A program made the position numbers and the translations under genes. Of a stretch of DNA of 64,000 bases, positions 54,371 through 63,714 are shown piece after piece. How positions within the stretch are numbered: position 1 is the first letter of the stretch; every line of letters starts with the position of its first letter. This stretch comes from Aliivibrio fischeri (GTDB lineage: Bacteria; Pseudomonadota; Gammaproteobacteria; Enterobacterales; Vibrionaceae), in NCBI GenBank assembly GCA_038993745.2, contig CP160630.1, positions 186,001-250,000 of the forward strand. Reading direction: 5' to 3'. The notes under the pieces are model-generated. The model ran no database searches and was not told the DNA's origin. It saw nothing but the letters and a program-made list of their open reading frames with translations.

Positions 54371-55318
54371 TTATCGTTCAGATAAATACGTCACTACAGC
54401 ACTATGATCAGAACCAGAAAATTGGCTTAACACTTCACGTTTACAAATGAAGAGTGAAGGTGATTCAGTGTTTCTTATCCAAAGATGGTCTATCGCAATT
54501 CGAGAGAAAGAAGGTATTGAGAGACCTTTTATCTCTCGTGGCCAGCTTTGTAGTGGAGCGGTGTGGTAATCTTGATAAGCGTCTGTAAACCGTCTTGTAT
54601 TTGCAGATAAATTAAAGTCACCGATGATAAGAGTATCCGCATAAGGTGAATAGTCAGATAATCGTTCTAAACTGCCTATTAAGGCGTTTCTTTCATGCCA
54701 AAGTTGTTCTGATCTTGGTGATGGAGGATGAGCTGTATATAAGCTAACGGGACGATGTTCACTGCTTTGCCAAACGCCACTTATCATGTAATGGCCCGCT
54801 GGAGTATTTTGTGCTTTCAGATTTAATGGTTGTTTGCTGATGATCATTTGTCCACTTGGATAACCTAACCCAGGAGTTCCACCAAATTGATATGGATACT
54901 TATCGATTAATTCCATAAATCGATCACCATGCCATGGTGCTGTTTCTTGTAATACGACTAAATCGATCTCGTTTTTCTCTAAGTAATCCAAGAATGGCGT
55001 GAGGTTAGGGTTAGTGTAATACAGGTTATATTGAACAATGGTTAAAGGGTCTACACACTGACCATTGCTGTAGCTTGAGGGAGGAGAAAGCATAAACCAT
55101 ATACAAGATAATAAAAGCGCTAATCCTGAAAAAGCATAATAGTGAAGAAAAGCAAAAACAATGCTGAGCCCAATATAATAGGTAACTAAAATACTTGGTA
55201 TGCCTGTTATGTTTTCAAACCACCAGAGGGTGGATAGCTCAAAAGACATGCCCCAGATAGCAGAGGGCAACAGTAAAATGAATATCAATATAATTAAATT
55301 TGATGGACGTTTTAGCAT
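54371..55318 (-). CDS. Membrane-anchored endonuclease/exonuclease/phosphatase-family protein
   Basis: A 315-residue protein. Three N-terminal hydrophobic segments (to residue ~80) precede an EEP domain with motifs LVVLQETAPWH (Glu), IIGDFNLSANTRRF (Asp/Asn) and SDHSAVVTYL (Asp-His), plus AIDHLWIR. The layout matches YafD-like or YnjB-type EEP proteins facing the periplasm. It would hydrolyse a phosphodiester or phosphoester; the substrate is unknown. It converges with the exported nucleosidase-like gene, 10 bases apart at their ends. Confidence 0.82.
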   Translation of the reverse strand: MLKRPSNLIILIFILLLPSAIWGMSFELSTLWWFENITGIPSILVTYYIGLSIVFAFLHYYAFSGLALLLSCIWFMLSPPSSYSNGQCVDPLTIVQYNLYYTNPNLTPFLDYLEKNEIDLVVLQETAPWHGDRFMELIDKYPYQFGGTPGLGYPSGQMIISKQPLNLKAQNTPAGHYMISGVWQSSEHRPVSLYTAHPPSPRSEQLWHERNALIGSLERLSDYSPYADTLIIGDFNLSANTRRFTDAYQDYHTAPLQSWPREIKGLSIPSFSRIAIDHLWIRNTESPSLFICKREVLSQFSGSDHSAVVTYLSER

Positions 55319-55400
55319 TCAACACTCATCCGTAAGTGATTGTCGTTAATACTAAGTATGGTATATAAACTTGAGTTGTGTTGAATGTATATTAATTTTC

Positions 55401-56570
55401 CTAAAACATAGGGTAATGAATGGGAGAGTAACCTTGCTTCATTGCATCTACCATCTTAAGCATTGTTGGTAAGGCGTGTTTAAAAAAATGTTCATAACCT
55501 TCACACAGAACATTATGGTTTTCACCATTATTGATTTTATCTACTCTGTTTTTAGGACATCCACCATTACACAAGGGTTTAAAATCACAACGAAAGCATT
55601 TTTGATTCAGTGAATCGTGTTTATTTTGCCCAAATAGCATTTGTTCTGGTGAGTTAACCATCTGTGCTAAAGAGGCATTATTATCATTGATATTACCTAT
55701 TTTATAGTTGTTATAGGCGTAATGGTCACAACTAAAAACGTCACCGTTAGATTCTATCATTAATTGTTGACCGCAAGTTTCTGCATGGTGGCACATTTGG
55801 CTTTGATGACCCATTAAGATCATTAAGCAGTTTTCAAAGAATTGAACATAAATCTTACCAATATCGTTAGCAGCCCATTCATCAAAAACATTGCATAAGA
55901 ACTCCCCCCATTGTTTACCAGTTAAAGTCCAATCGTAATCAAAGCGACGATCCATTTCATGGTCAATACATGGCTGAAATTGCAGATAAGTGCTGCCATT
56001 CTCTTTTAAAAATCGATAAATAGTTTTGCCATGCTTATAGCTTTTATTATTGATAACCGTGAGTGTATTAAACTCAACGTTCTGTTGTTTTAAGTGTTGT
56101 ATGCCACGCATGGTTCGTTCAAAAGAGGAGTTACCCGCTTTATCAATTCGAGCAATATCGTTAATCAGTTGTGGTCCATCGATACTGATCCCGACCATAA
56201 AATTATGTTGGGCAAAGAAAGCTGCCCAGCGTTCATTAATGAGGGTGCCATTGGTTTGAATTGTATTTTGGATTGGAGTTGTCGATTGATGTGCTTGTTG
56301 AAGTTCTATTGCGGTTTGATAAAAAGCTAACCCTTTCATCATTGGCTCTCCACCATGCCAAATAAAATCAATAACAGGTATTTGTGGTGGTTGAGATTGA
56401 ATATGATTAGAAACCAGTTTATCTAGTGTTTCTGCATCCATTCCTAGTTTGCTTTTGTCTTCATTTTTCAGGTAATAACAGTAATGACAATCTAGGTTGC
56501 ATCTCGCACTTTCAGCTTTAATAAATAAACCATATGGTGTTGATGATGTAGTTGCTAACTGTTCTGTCAT
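55401..56570 (-). CDS. Anaerobic sulfatase-maturating enzyme (radical SAM)
   Basis: A 389-residue radical-SAM/SPASM protein. The SAM cluster motif is CNLDCHYCYY near residue 20, GGEPMM follows, and the C-terminal auxiliary-cluster cysteines lie in CDHYAYNNYKIGN, CFRCDFKPLCNGGCPKNR and CEGYEHFFKH, the anSME pattern. It oxidises a Ser or Cys of a sulfatase to formylglycine without oxygen. The Ser-type sulfatase encoded at 62153-63691 is the likely client. It is divergent from a DUF1254/DUF1214 gene. Confidence 0.92.
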   Translation of the reverse strand: MTEQLATTSSTPYGLFIKAESARCNLDCHYCYYLKNEDKSKLGMDAETLDKLVSNHIQSQPPQIPVIDFIWHGGEPMMKGLAFYQTAIELQQAHQSTTPIQNTIQTNGTLINERWAAFFAQHNFMVGISIDGPQLINDIARIDKAGNSSFERTMRGIQHLKQQNVEFNTLTVINNKSYKHGKTIYRFLKENGSTYLQFQPCIDHEMDRRFDYDWTLTGKQWGEFLCNVFDEWAANDIGKIYVQFFENCLMILMGHQSQMCHHAETCGQQLMIESNGDVFSCDHYAYNNYKIGNINDNNASLAQMVNSPEQMLFGQNKHDSLNQKCFRCDFKPLCNGGCPKNRVDKINNGENHNVLCEGYEHFFKHALPTMLKMVDAMKQGYSPIHYPMF

Positions 56571-56731
56571 TATTGTGCCTCATTAAATGATCATTGTTGA
56601 CATTTATTAATTTAATGAATTCTTCTTATATAGTCGAATTGCATTTTTTAATAGAGGATATTCATTCTTTCAATTGTTCTTCTTTATTGTGAGTCGATAG
56701 TCTAAAAGTGTATTTCTTAATAGAGGTTTGA

Positions 56732-58132
56732 ATGATGAAAAAAGCATTGATGACTACGCTTATTGCGAGCAGTATTTTAAGTAGCACTTGCGTGTTCGCA
56801 GCTCAATTAACACCGGTGAATCCCCAAGAAGAGTTAGCTTATAATTTAGGACTTCAAGCCTTTATTTATGGAGCGGGGCCTTTAACTGTTGCTCAGGTAA
56901 GGGCTGCTTCAACCAATGTTGATGCTCCTATGGATAATGGAGCTGCGCCATTAAATATGATGGGGAAAACACTTAAGTTAGCTGGGCCAGAAGATAGAGT
57001 TGTTCCAACGGTTAATAACGACACTTTATATTCCCAATCTCATATTAACTTAAATGATACTGGCCCATTAGTTATTGAAATTCCTCCAACAAATAATCGT
57101 TATTTTATTGTGCAATTGCTTGATGATTATTCAGAGGCTGTTGGTAATTTAATTGAAGATAATGTTGGTCAAGATGGTGGCAAATTCTTATTAGTTAATA
57201 AAGGCTGGAAAGGCGTTGAAGGGGGCATTCCTGACGGTATTGATGGTGTTATTGAATCGAGAACGCCATTAGTTTGGTATATCCAACGTACTGGTGTTTC
57301 GGGAGATAAAGATCTAGCGGCAGCATTAAAAATACATGATGGTTTTATTAATTACCCGTTATCAGAACTTGGTAAAAGTCATAAACCAGTACAATTAACT
57401 CATGCTAAAACAGGTATTTCTCCAGTTCCTCAACCAAAAGGCTTAGGGTGGTTTAGTTTAATTGATAAAGAGCTGCGCAATAATCCAATCGCATCAGATG
57501 CGTCAATTGTCGATCAATTCAAATATATTGGTATTGGAGGGGATGAACCGTTTAATCCTGATAAATTAACAGAAGATCAGAAAAAAGGGCTGATGCGAGC
57601 GCTTAATGCTGCCCCACAAATTATTCAATATGCCAGTCGTGATTTAGGGACGAAAAATAATGGTTGGGCAATGATGTACGAGGGAGGACGTTACGGTAAT
57701 GACTTCTTGAGCCGTGCTAGCATTAACTTTCGAGCTGCAGGTTTAAATACAAAAGAACGAGCTTTATATCCAAATCGCTATACAGATGCGGATGATCAGC
57801 AGTTATCGGGTAAAAATAAATACCGTATGACCATGCCAGCAGATGCTCCAGCTAAGGCTTTTTGGTCTTTAACTATGTATGACGCGAAAAATCTGTTTAT
57901 GGTCCCAAACAGTATTGATCGTTATTCAATATCAACAAATCGAGAAGATGAGCTTATTTATAATAAAGATGGTTCATTAACGGTATGTATTCAGAATGCT
58001 AAACCTACAGATACCAATTGCAATTGGCTTCCTGCGCCAAAGGATGATTTTTATTTACATATGCGCTTGTACGAGCCAACTCAAGCTGTGTTAGATAATA
58101 CTTACGCTTTACCTCAGGTCATTAAGCAATAA
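56732..58132 (+). CDS. DUF1254/DUF1214-family exported protein
   Basis: A 466-residue protein with a signal peptide (ending CVFAAQ). The DUF1254 part spans ~residues 28-160 (YNLGLQAFIYGAGPL, PTVNNDTLYSQSHINL) and the DUF1214 part ~residues 340-455 (KNKYRMTMPADAPAKAFWSLTMYD, WLPAPKDDFYLHMRLYEP). Function of the family is not settled. A second member is partly encoded at 63715-64000 next to the sulfatase, so these proteins seem tied to sulfate-ester use here. AGAGG precedes the ATG. Confidence 0.86.
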   Translation: MMKKALMTTLIASSILSSTCVFAAQLTPVNPQEELAYNLGLQAFIYGAGPLTVAQVRAASTNVDAPMDNGAAPLNMMGKTLKLAGPEDRVVPTVNNDTLYSQSHINLNDTGPLVIEIPPTNNRYFIVQLLDDYSEAVGNLIEDNVGQDGGKFLLVNKGWKGVEGGIPDGIDGVIESRTPLVWYIQRTGVSGDKDLAAALKIHDGFINYPLSELGKSHKPVQLTHAKTGISPVPQPKGLGWFSLIDKELRNNPIASDASIVDQFKYIGIGGDEPFNPDKLTEDQKKGLMRALNAAPQIIQYASRDLGTKNNGWAMMYEGGRYGNDFLSRASINFRAAGLNTKERALYPNRYTDADDQQLSGKNKYRMTMPADAPAKAFWSLTMYDAKNLFMVPNSIDRYSISTNREDELIYNKDGSLTVCIQNAKPTDTNCNWLPAPKDDFYLHMRLYEPTQAVLDNTYALPQVIKQ

Positions 58133-58261
58133 AATATGGTGAATTTGTTAAATAAAAACGTATTAACTAAATTAATGAAAAAACAGTAAACCATAAGTTT
58201 ATCTTCAGCAAATCTTAAGTTTGATATGTGACACTTGTCTCATTGTTAAGGTGCTGAAGGT

Positions 58262-59887
58262 ATGCTTGTTTTGTCTAATCTGATTTCAAAAATTAAAAAC
58301 CATAAAATATCGATGAATATGGTGTCACTTATCACGATAGTTTCACTTTATTTTGCTGTGGTTTTTAACTATCCAATTAATGAAAAAATTTATCAACTCT
58401 CACAAGGACAAGAGGTTTTTCTTTTTAACGCCAGCACTGCTTACATGTGCTTTTATTATTATCTTCTCCTTTATTGCTTTTCCTTATCTGTTTAAAGGTA
58501 TTGTCGTTGTATTGACCATAACGTCTGCTATGGCTTTTTATGCGGCTCTTCAATATAACACCATGTTTGATTACGCAATGATAGAAAACATTTTTGAAAC
58601 TAATGTAGATGAAGCCTCATCGTATTTAAGTTCGGCATCTATTGGTTACTTAATTGTGTTTGGACTTATTCCATCGATTCTATTATTAAAAGTGAATATT
58701 GTGCGTCATGCCTCTTGGTTAAAAGAGCTTTTTCATCGTGCGATACTAATGAGTGTCGCGATTGTTGGTTTACTTTTAATCTCAGTTTTTTATTTTAAAG
58801 ATTACGCATCGATTGGTCGTAATAATTCCTATTTAAATAAAATGATTAACCCTGCCGATGCATTTAATACCGTTAAATACATTAAAAATGAATACCTGAC
58901 GGCACCTTTAGAGTACATCACGATTGGAGAAGATGCCGTTGTTACCCCTGCTAAAATGGCAAACCAACGTTAATGGTTATTTTAGTTGGTGAAACGGCTC
59001 GTGCACAGAATAGTGCTTATAACGGTTATGAAAGAGAAACTAATCCATATACAAAAGATCTTGGGTTAATTACTTTTCAGAATGTGACTTCTTGTGGAAC
59101 AGCAACGGCACACTCGTTACCTTGTATGTTCTCTAATATGACACGAACTAGTTACAATAAAGATCGTGCTAATAATCAAGATAATGCATTAGATGTATTA
59201 ACTCATGCTGGTGTGAAAGCGGTATGGATTGATAACGATGGTGGCGATAAGGCGGTAGCAAAAAATATCGAGAAAGAGATGATTACGGATCATTCAGAAT
59301 CCAACTTATGTAATGGTTCGAGCTGTTATGATGAAATTTTATTAAAAGGGTTGGATAAACGAATTGCGGAGACACAAGGTAATCAAGTGTATGCACTGCA
59401 TATGATAGGAAGTCATGGACCTACCTATTGGAAGCGTTATCCAAAAGAGATGGCGGTGTTTGGCCCTGCATGTAACCGTAGCGACATTGAGAATTGCAGT
59501 GATGCGGAAATAACGAATGTATATGATAATACATTGGTTTATACCGATTATGTTATTGCTCAAACGGTTAAAAAATTACAAAGCTATTCAGATAAATACA
59601 ATGTAGTTATGCTTTATATTTCTGATCATGGTGAGTCATTAGGAGAGAATGGACTTTACCTTCATGGTGCACCTTATATGATGGCACCTAAAGAGCAAAC
59701 TCATGTGCCATGGTATATCTGGATGAGTGATGATTATGCAAATCAAAAAGGCATTGATAAAGCAGCGGTAATCGATAATTCTGCAACGGGTGATTATTCA
59801 CATGATAATTTATTCCATACTATTTTGGGCTTATATGGCGTAACAACAAAAGCCAAAGATAATGCGTTAGATATTATGGCGAATTAA
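58262..59887 (+). pseudogene. eptA: Lipid A phosphoethanolamine transferase EptA, split by two frameshifts
   Basis: Three consecutive frames together encode a full-length (~541-residue) EptA. The N-terminal membrane part starts at 58262, shifts frame near 58416-58426 (one extra T), continues as membrane segments to about 58950, then shifts back (one missing A, 58953-58963). The catalytic domain follows from 58973: VILVGETARAQNSAYNGYER, nucleophile Thr in TSCGTATAHSLPCMFS, metal ligands in YISDHGESLGE and HGAPYMMAP. EptA moves phosphoethanolamine to lipid A in the inner membrane's periplasmic face, giving polymyxin resistance. All domains are well conserved, so any loss is recent, or the shifts are sequencing errors. 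A response regulator and kinase follow. Confidence 0.8.
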
Positions 59888-59911
59888 TTAAAACCGGCTT
59901 ACACAGAAGAG

Positions 59912-59947
59912 AAATAGGCTAATCATGAGAATGGTTAGCCTATTTTT
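59912..59947 (+). terminator. Terminator between eptA and the response regulator
   Basis: AAATAGGCTAA / TTAGCCTATTT, 11-bp stem with 12-base loop and T run, so regulator and kinase may have their own promoter or depend on read-through. Confidence 0.8.
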
Positions 59948-59986
59948 GTTATTATCTGATTATAAAAATATAAGGTGATAAGAACG

Positions 59987-60673
59987 ATGAAGATATTGTT
60001 GATTGAAGACTCAGAACATTTACGCCGAAGTCTGATCGTCGGATTAAGTAATTTAGGTTTTACTGTTGATGAAACGGGCGATGGATCTAAAGGGTTATCA
60101 ATGGCGATCACTAACGATTATGACTTTATTATCTTAGATCTTATGTTACCCAATGTGGATGGTATTACGCTTTTAAAAAGCATTCGTAAAATGGGTAATG
60201 ATGTCAAAGTGATCATCTTATCTGCAAAGTCACAGCCAGAAGACCGTGTTGAAGGCTTGATGTCTGGGGCGGACGATTATCTTGTAAAACCTTTCTCTTT
60301 TGATGAACTTCATGCTCGAATACTAACGGTAGGAAGAAGAGGGCAGGTGAAAAATAACGATGATGATATAAGTATTGGTTTATTTAAGCTTGATCTTGCA
60401 AAGAAAACCTTGGAATTTGATACTAAGTTCATTGATTTAACGAAAAACGAATACAAAATTATTGAATGTTTGTTCTTATCAAAAAATCAGGTAATGACCA
60501 CTGAAAATATCAGTGATTACGTCGTCGGTTCGTTTGATTCTTTATCAAAAAATACCATTGAATCGCATTTATCTTCTGTTCGTAAAAAAGTAAAAGCCCT
60601 AGGTGGAGAGCTACCAGTTAAGAATAAAAGAGGATTTGGTTATTACGTGGAAAAAGACGTATGTACTCAATAA
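59987..60673 (+). CDS. OmpR-family response regulator (CarR/PmrA-like)
   Basis: A 228-residue regulator: receiver with LLIEDSEHLRRSL, phospho-Asp in FIILDLMLPNVDG, Ser in IILSAKS, Lys in LVKPFSF, then a winged helix ending VKNKRGFGYYVEKD. ATG at 59987 is chosen because AAGGTG precedes it at nine bases and MKILLIEDS is the family start. It overlaps the kinase by 13 bases. Position after eptA suggests control of lipid A modification, as with PmrA or Vibrio CarR/VprA; this is inference. Confidence 0.88.
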   Translation: MKILLIEDSEHLRRSLIVGLSNLGFTVDETGDGSKGLSMAITNDYDFIILDLMLPNVDGITLLKSIRKMGNDVKVIILSAKSQPEDRVEGLMSGADDYLVKPFSFDELHARILTVGRRGQVKNNDDDISIGLFKLDLAKKTLEFDTKFIDLTKNEYKIIECLFLSKNQVMTTENISDYVVGSFDSLSKNTIESHLSSVRKKVKALGGELPVKNKRGFGYYVEKDVCTQ

Positions 60674-62085
60674 AGGATCGATTAGTTAACGCCTTAACCG
60701 TGATCATTGGCATTATTTTGCTAGTGGTGTTTTTGTCATTAGATTTTATTTTGGATGCATGGGTTGATCAGCAATTTGATGATGCTTTAGTTGAGAAATC
60801 AAATTATTTTAAATCCTTGGTAGAAGTGGAAAGTGATGGCATTGAGTTTGAATATCATAACGGGTTTATGCCCCAATTTGAGCGTAAAGAAAATGCGCAA
60901 TATTTTCAGATTTGGCTAGATGAACAAACTTTTGCGAAATCTCAGTCTCTGTCTTATTACGAAAATATTGACCTTGATTATCGTGATGTAGCGACACATG
61001 ACAGTCGTATCTTTACGATAAAATTACCTGATGGCAGTATGGGAAAGGCCATCTCTTCACGCTTTCAGCCTCAATTATCACATGATGTGAAACCTGAAGA
61101 TGTAACCTATATTGGTTCAATGTATTTAACTCTTGCTATTTCAAATCAGCGTGTATCAAACATATTATTATTTGCTGATTTGGGACTTTTGTTTGTATTT
61201 ATTACTGCTATTTTTGGTGTCAGAACCGTGGTAACAAAAGTGGTGGATAGAGAATTAGACTCGCTTTATATACTCAATAAAGAGATATCAGAGCTGGATG
61301 TGAATGCTGAGCAGATTAAAGAAAACCCAAAAGAGAGTAAAGAAATAGCACCTATTCGCAAAGAGTTAAATCGGTATATTGAATTAAACATTCAAAACGT
61401 AGCTAATGAAAAACGTCTTTCGTCTGATATCGCTCACGAACTTAAAACACCGATTGCAGAGATAATTAGTCTTAGTGAAATGAATATTCGCTTTCCTGAT
61501 GACGTAAGAATTTCAGCAACTTATAAAGAAGATGTGTTATCTATTGCAAATAATATGAAGAACATCGTGAATCAGTTGATGGCGTTAAATCAAAGTTCTT
61601 CTAGTCATTATCATATTGAAAAAAGTGACGTTGATATACGAGATCTTGCTAAAGAAATAAGTATTGATTTGGAATTTAAATACCCAGATGCAGAAAAGCG
61701 TTTAACGTTTATTTCGACATTGTCTTCACCTGTCATTTATGTTGATCGTTTTAGCCTAGAAACTGTCGTTAAGAACTTATTAGATAATGCTTTATTTTAT
61801 AGTGAAGAAGGTTCTGAAATTGTTGCTTCAATTGATAATTACGATGCAGCTCATTTTGTACTAAAAGTGCAAAATAGAACGTTAACAAAATTAACTACAG
61901 AGCATCTTGAAAACCTGTTTAAGCCTCTTTACCAAGTAGATAAATCAAGAACGCATACAGGGAGACATGGATTAGGGTTGTCGATAGTGAAGAATATTGC
62001 TCATGTAAATAATTATGAACTATCTGTTGATTATACAGATGAACAAGTGATTACATTTAATGTCATCATTCCAAAAGAGCAATAA
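60661..62085 (+). CDS. Sensor histidine kinase (CarS/PmrB-like position)
   Basis: A 474-residue kinase: membrane segment (VNALTVIIGIILLVVFLSLDF), periplasmic sensor ~residues 35-165 with acidic stretches, second membrane segment (ILLFADLGLLFVFITAIFGV), HisKA (RLSSDIAHELKTPIAEII) and HATPase (NLLDNALFYS, HGLGLSIVKNIAHVN). The usual DxGxGI N2 box is replaced by KVQNRTLTKLTTEH, as in some PmrB/CarS-like kinases. It pairs with the regulator just upstream. Cationic peptides or divalent cations as signal are inferred. Confidence 0.87.
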   Translation: MYSIKDRLVNALTVIIGIILLVVFLSLDFILDAWVDQQFDDALVEKSNYFKSLVEVESDGIEFEYHNGFMPQFERKENAQYFQIWLDEQTFAKSQSLSYYENIDLDYRDVATHDSRIFTIKLPDGSMGKAISSRFQPQLSHDVKPEDVTYIGSMYLTLAISNQRVSNILLFADLGLLFVFITAIFGVRTVVTKVVDRELDSLYILNKEISELDVNAEQIKENPKESKEIAPIRKELNRYIELNIQNVANEKRLSSDIAHELKTPIAEIISLSEMNIRFPDDVRISATYKEDVLSIANNMKNIVNQLMALNQSSSSHYHIEKSDVDIRDLAKEISIDLEFKYPDAEKRLTFISTLSSPVIYVDRFSLETVVKNLLDNALFYSEEGSEIVASIDNYDAAHFVLKVQNRTLTKLTTEHLENLFKPLYQVDKSRTHTGRHGLGLSIVKNIAHVNNYELSVDYTDEQVITFNVIIPKEQ

Positions 62086-62105
62086 GTTAAAATGAAATAT
62101 AAAAG

Positions 62106-62129
62106 AGGAGCGATGAACGCTCCTTTTTT
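62106..62129. terminator. Terminator between kinase and sulfatase genes
   Basis: AGGAGCG / CGCTCCT stem, 5-base loop, run of T; located between convergent genes. Confidence 0.82.
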
Positions 62130-62152
62130 ATTGATTGGCTAGAGTCTCAAAT

Positions 62153-63691
62153 TTATTTCACAGAATTATCAGACATTCCAATACCACCTGATTTTTGACG
62201 TGGTGGGAAAGCTTTCAATGATTTTTTATACTCACCAATCTTTTTCTGTAGTGTAGGAACTATCCAAGAACGTTCTTTCATCCATAAGAACCAACCATTA
62301 GTATCAACGCTTCGCTCCCATGGATCTGCTTTGATATCTAAGATAATACCAAGAGGCCATGTTTTTGCGGGTTCGGTCCATTCTGTTTTAGTTTTTAAAT
62401 GCACTTTCCAATTGTCTACTCGGATAGCATTCAAATCTTGTTCATTGTAATAGAAGAATTCATGACGCTTACTTGGGCCTTTTTTAGTTAGCATGTCCAT
62501 TTGGTTATACCCATCTAAATGAGCCTTGTATTTAGTTCCATTAATTTCTTTGCCTTTTAGTAGCTCTTGCTTAATTTTGGTATCACCAGTTGCAGCAGCC
62601 ATTAAGGTTGGAACCCAATCTTCTGATGTCATAAATCCATCGGTATATTCGCCTTCAGGTATATGTCCAGGCCAACTGATCAGCATAGGTACTCGGAATG
62701 CTCCATCCCACGTTGTTCCTTTTTGACCACGGAAAGCGGCAGTGCCAGCCATTGGCCAGTGATCAAGGTTAATACCGTTATCAGACGTAAACATGATGAT
62801 GGTGTTATCCGTCTCCCCCAAAGCATCTAATTTATTTAGTAATACACCTATTTGGTCATCTAATTCTTTTAATGCATCAAAATATTCTGTGTGACCACTA
62901 ACGCCTAAATACTCATCTTTAACATGTATTTGTTGATGCATACGTGATGGGTTAAACCATAAGAAAAAGGGCTTATTTGGTGTTTGCGCTTCATGCTTTT
63001 CTAACCATTGTGTTGTGAACTCAACGTATTCATCATCAATGGTTTTCATTCGCTCAGAGCCAAGAGGCCCTTTATCTTCGATACGCTGTTTACCAATTTC
63101 CCCCCAACGTGGTTGTACGGTTTTGTCGTAACTCTCTGTGGCGAAGCTGTGAAGCATATTTCGCGGACGGCCAATAAAGTCAGGGTCTTTGGGAAAATTA
63201 GGTTGTTCTGGCATTTCCATTACATTTAAGTGATAAAGAAAACCATAAAATTCATCAAAGCCATGAACCGTTGGTAAAAACTTATTGCGATCGCCTAAAT
63301 GACTTTTACCAACATGTATGGTGTCGTAACCTTTTGCTTTTAACATGTCAGCAAGAGTGGGGTCTTCTTTTTGTAAACCAATATTAGAGCCTGGTTGACC
63401 AACCGTTGTTAATCCAGTTCTAAATGGATATTGCCCTGTAATAAAGGCGCTTCGTCCTGCAGTAGAGCTTCCTTGTGCATAATAATCACTTACCATCATG
63501 CCTCGTTTAGCTATACGATCAATATTTGGCGTGTTAATTGCGCCTAACCCTCGATGGTAAGCTGAAATATCCATAGGGCTAACGTCATCAACCGTTATGG
63601 TCACTATGTTCGGTTGAGTTTGTGCTGCATGAGTTCCAAATGAGGTAACAGCAAGAGCTAGTGCTGTTTTTGCTATCGTTTTTGTTTTCAT
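62153..63691 (-). CDS. Ser-type sulfatase (arylsulfatase family), exported
   Basis: A 512-residue protein with a signal peptide (ending GTHA). Metal-binding VTITVDDVSP is at the N-terminus. The sulfatase signature GSSTAGRSAFITGQYPFRTG has Ser76 where formylglycine forms (S-x-A-x-R); catalytic stretches HVGKSHLGDR and MFTSDNGINLDHWP follow. Ser-type sulfatases are activated by anSME, encoded 5.6 kb away. It hydrolyses a sulfate ester in the periplasm; the substrate is unknown. It is downstream of a DUF1254/DUF1214 gene on the same strand, 23 bases apart, and likely co-transcribed. Confidence 0.9.
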   Translation of the reverse strand: MKTKTIAKTALALAVTSFGTHAAQTQPNIVTITVDDVSPMDISAYHRGLGAINTPNIDRIAKRGMMVSDYYAQGSSTAGRSAFITGQYPFRTGLTTVGQPGSNIGLQKEDPTLADMLKAKGYDTIHVGKSHLGDRNKFLPTVHGFDEFYGFLYHLNVMEMPEQPNFPKDPDFIGRPRNMLHSFATESYDKTVQPRWGEIGKQRIEDKGPLGSERMKTIDDEYVEFTTQWLEKHEAQTPNKPFFLWFNPSRMHQQIHVKDEYLGVSGHTEYFDALKELDDQIGVLLNKLDALGETDNTIIMFTSDNGINLDHWPMAGTAAFRGQKGTTWDGAFRVPMLISWPGHIPEGEYTDGFMTSEDWVPTLMAAATGDTKIKQELLKGKEINGTKYKAHLDGYNQMDMLTKKGPSKRHEFFYYNEQDLNAIRVDNWKVHLKTKTEWTEPAKTWPLGIILDIKADPWERSVDTNGWFLWMKERSWIVPTLQKKIGEYKKSLKAFPPRQKSGGIGMSDNSVK

Positions 63692-63714
63692 ATTTATTAC
63701 CTTGCAGTAAAAAT

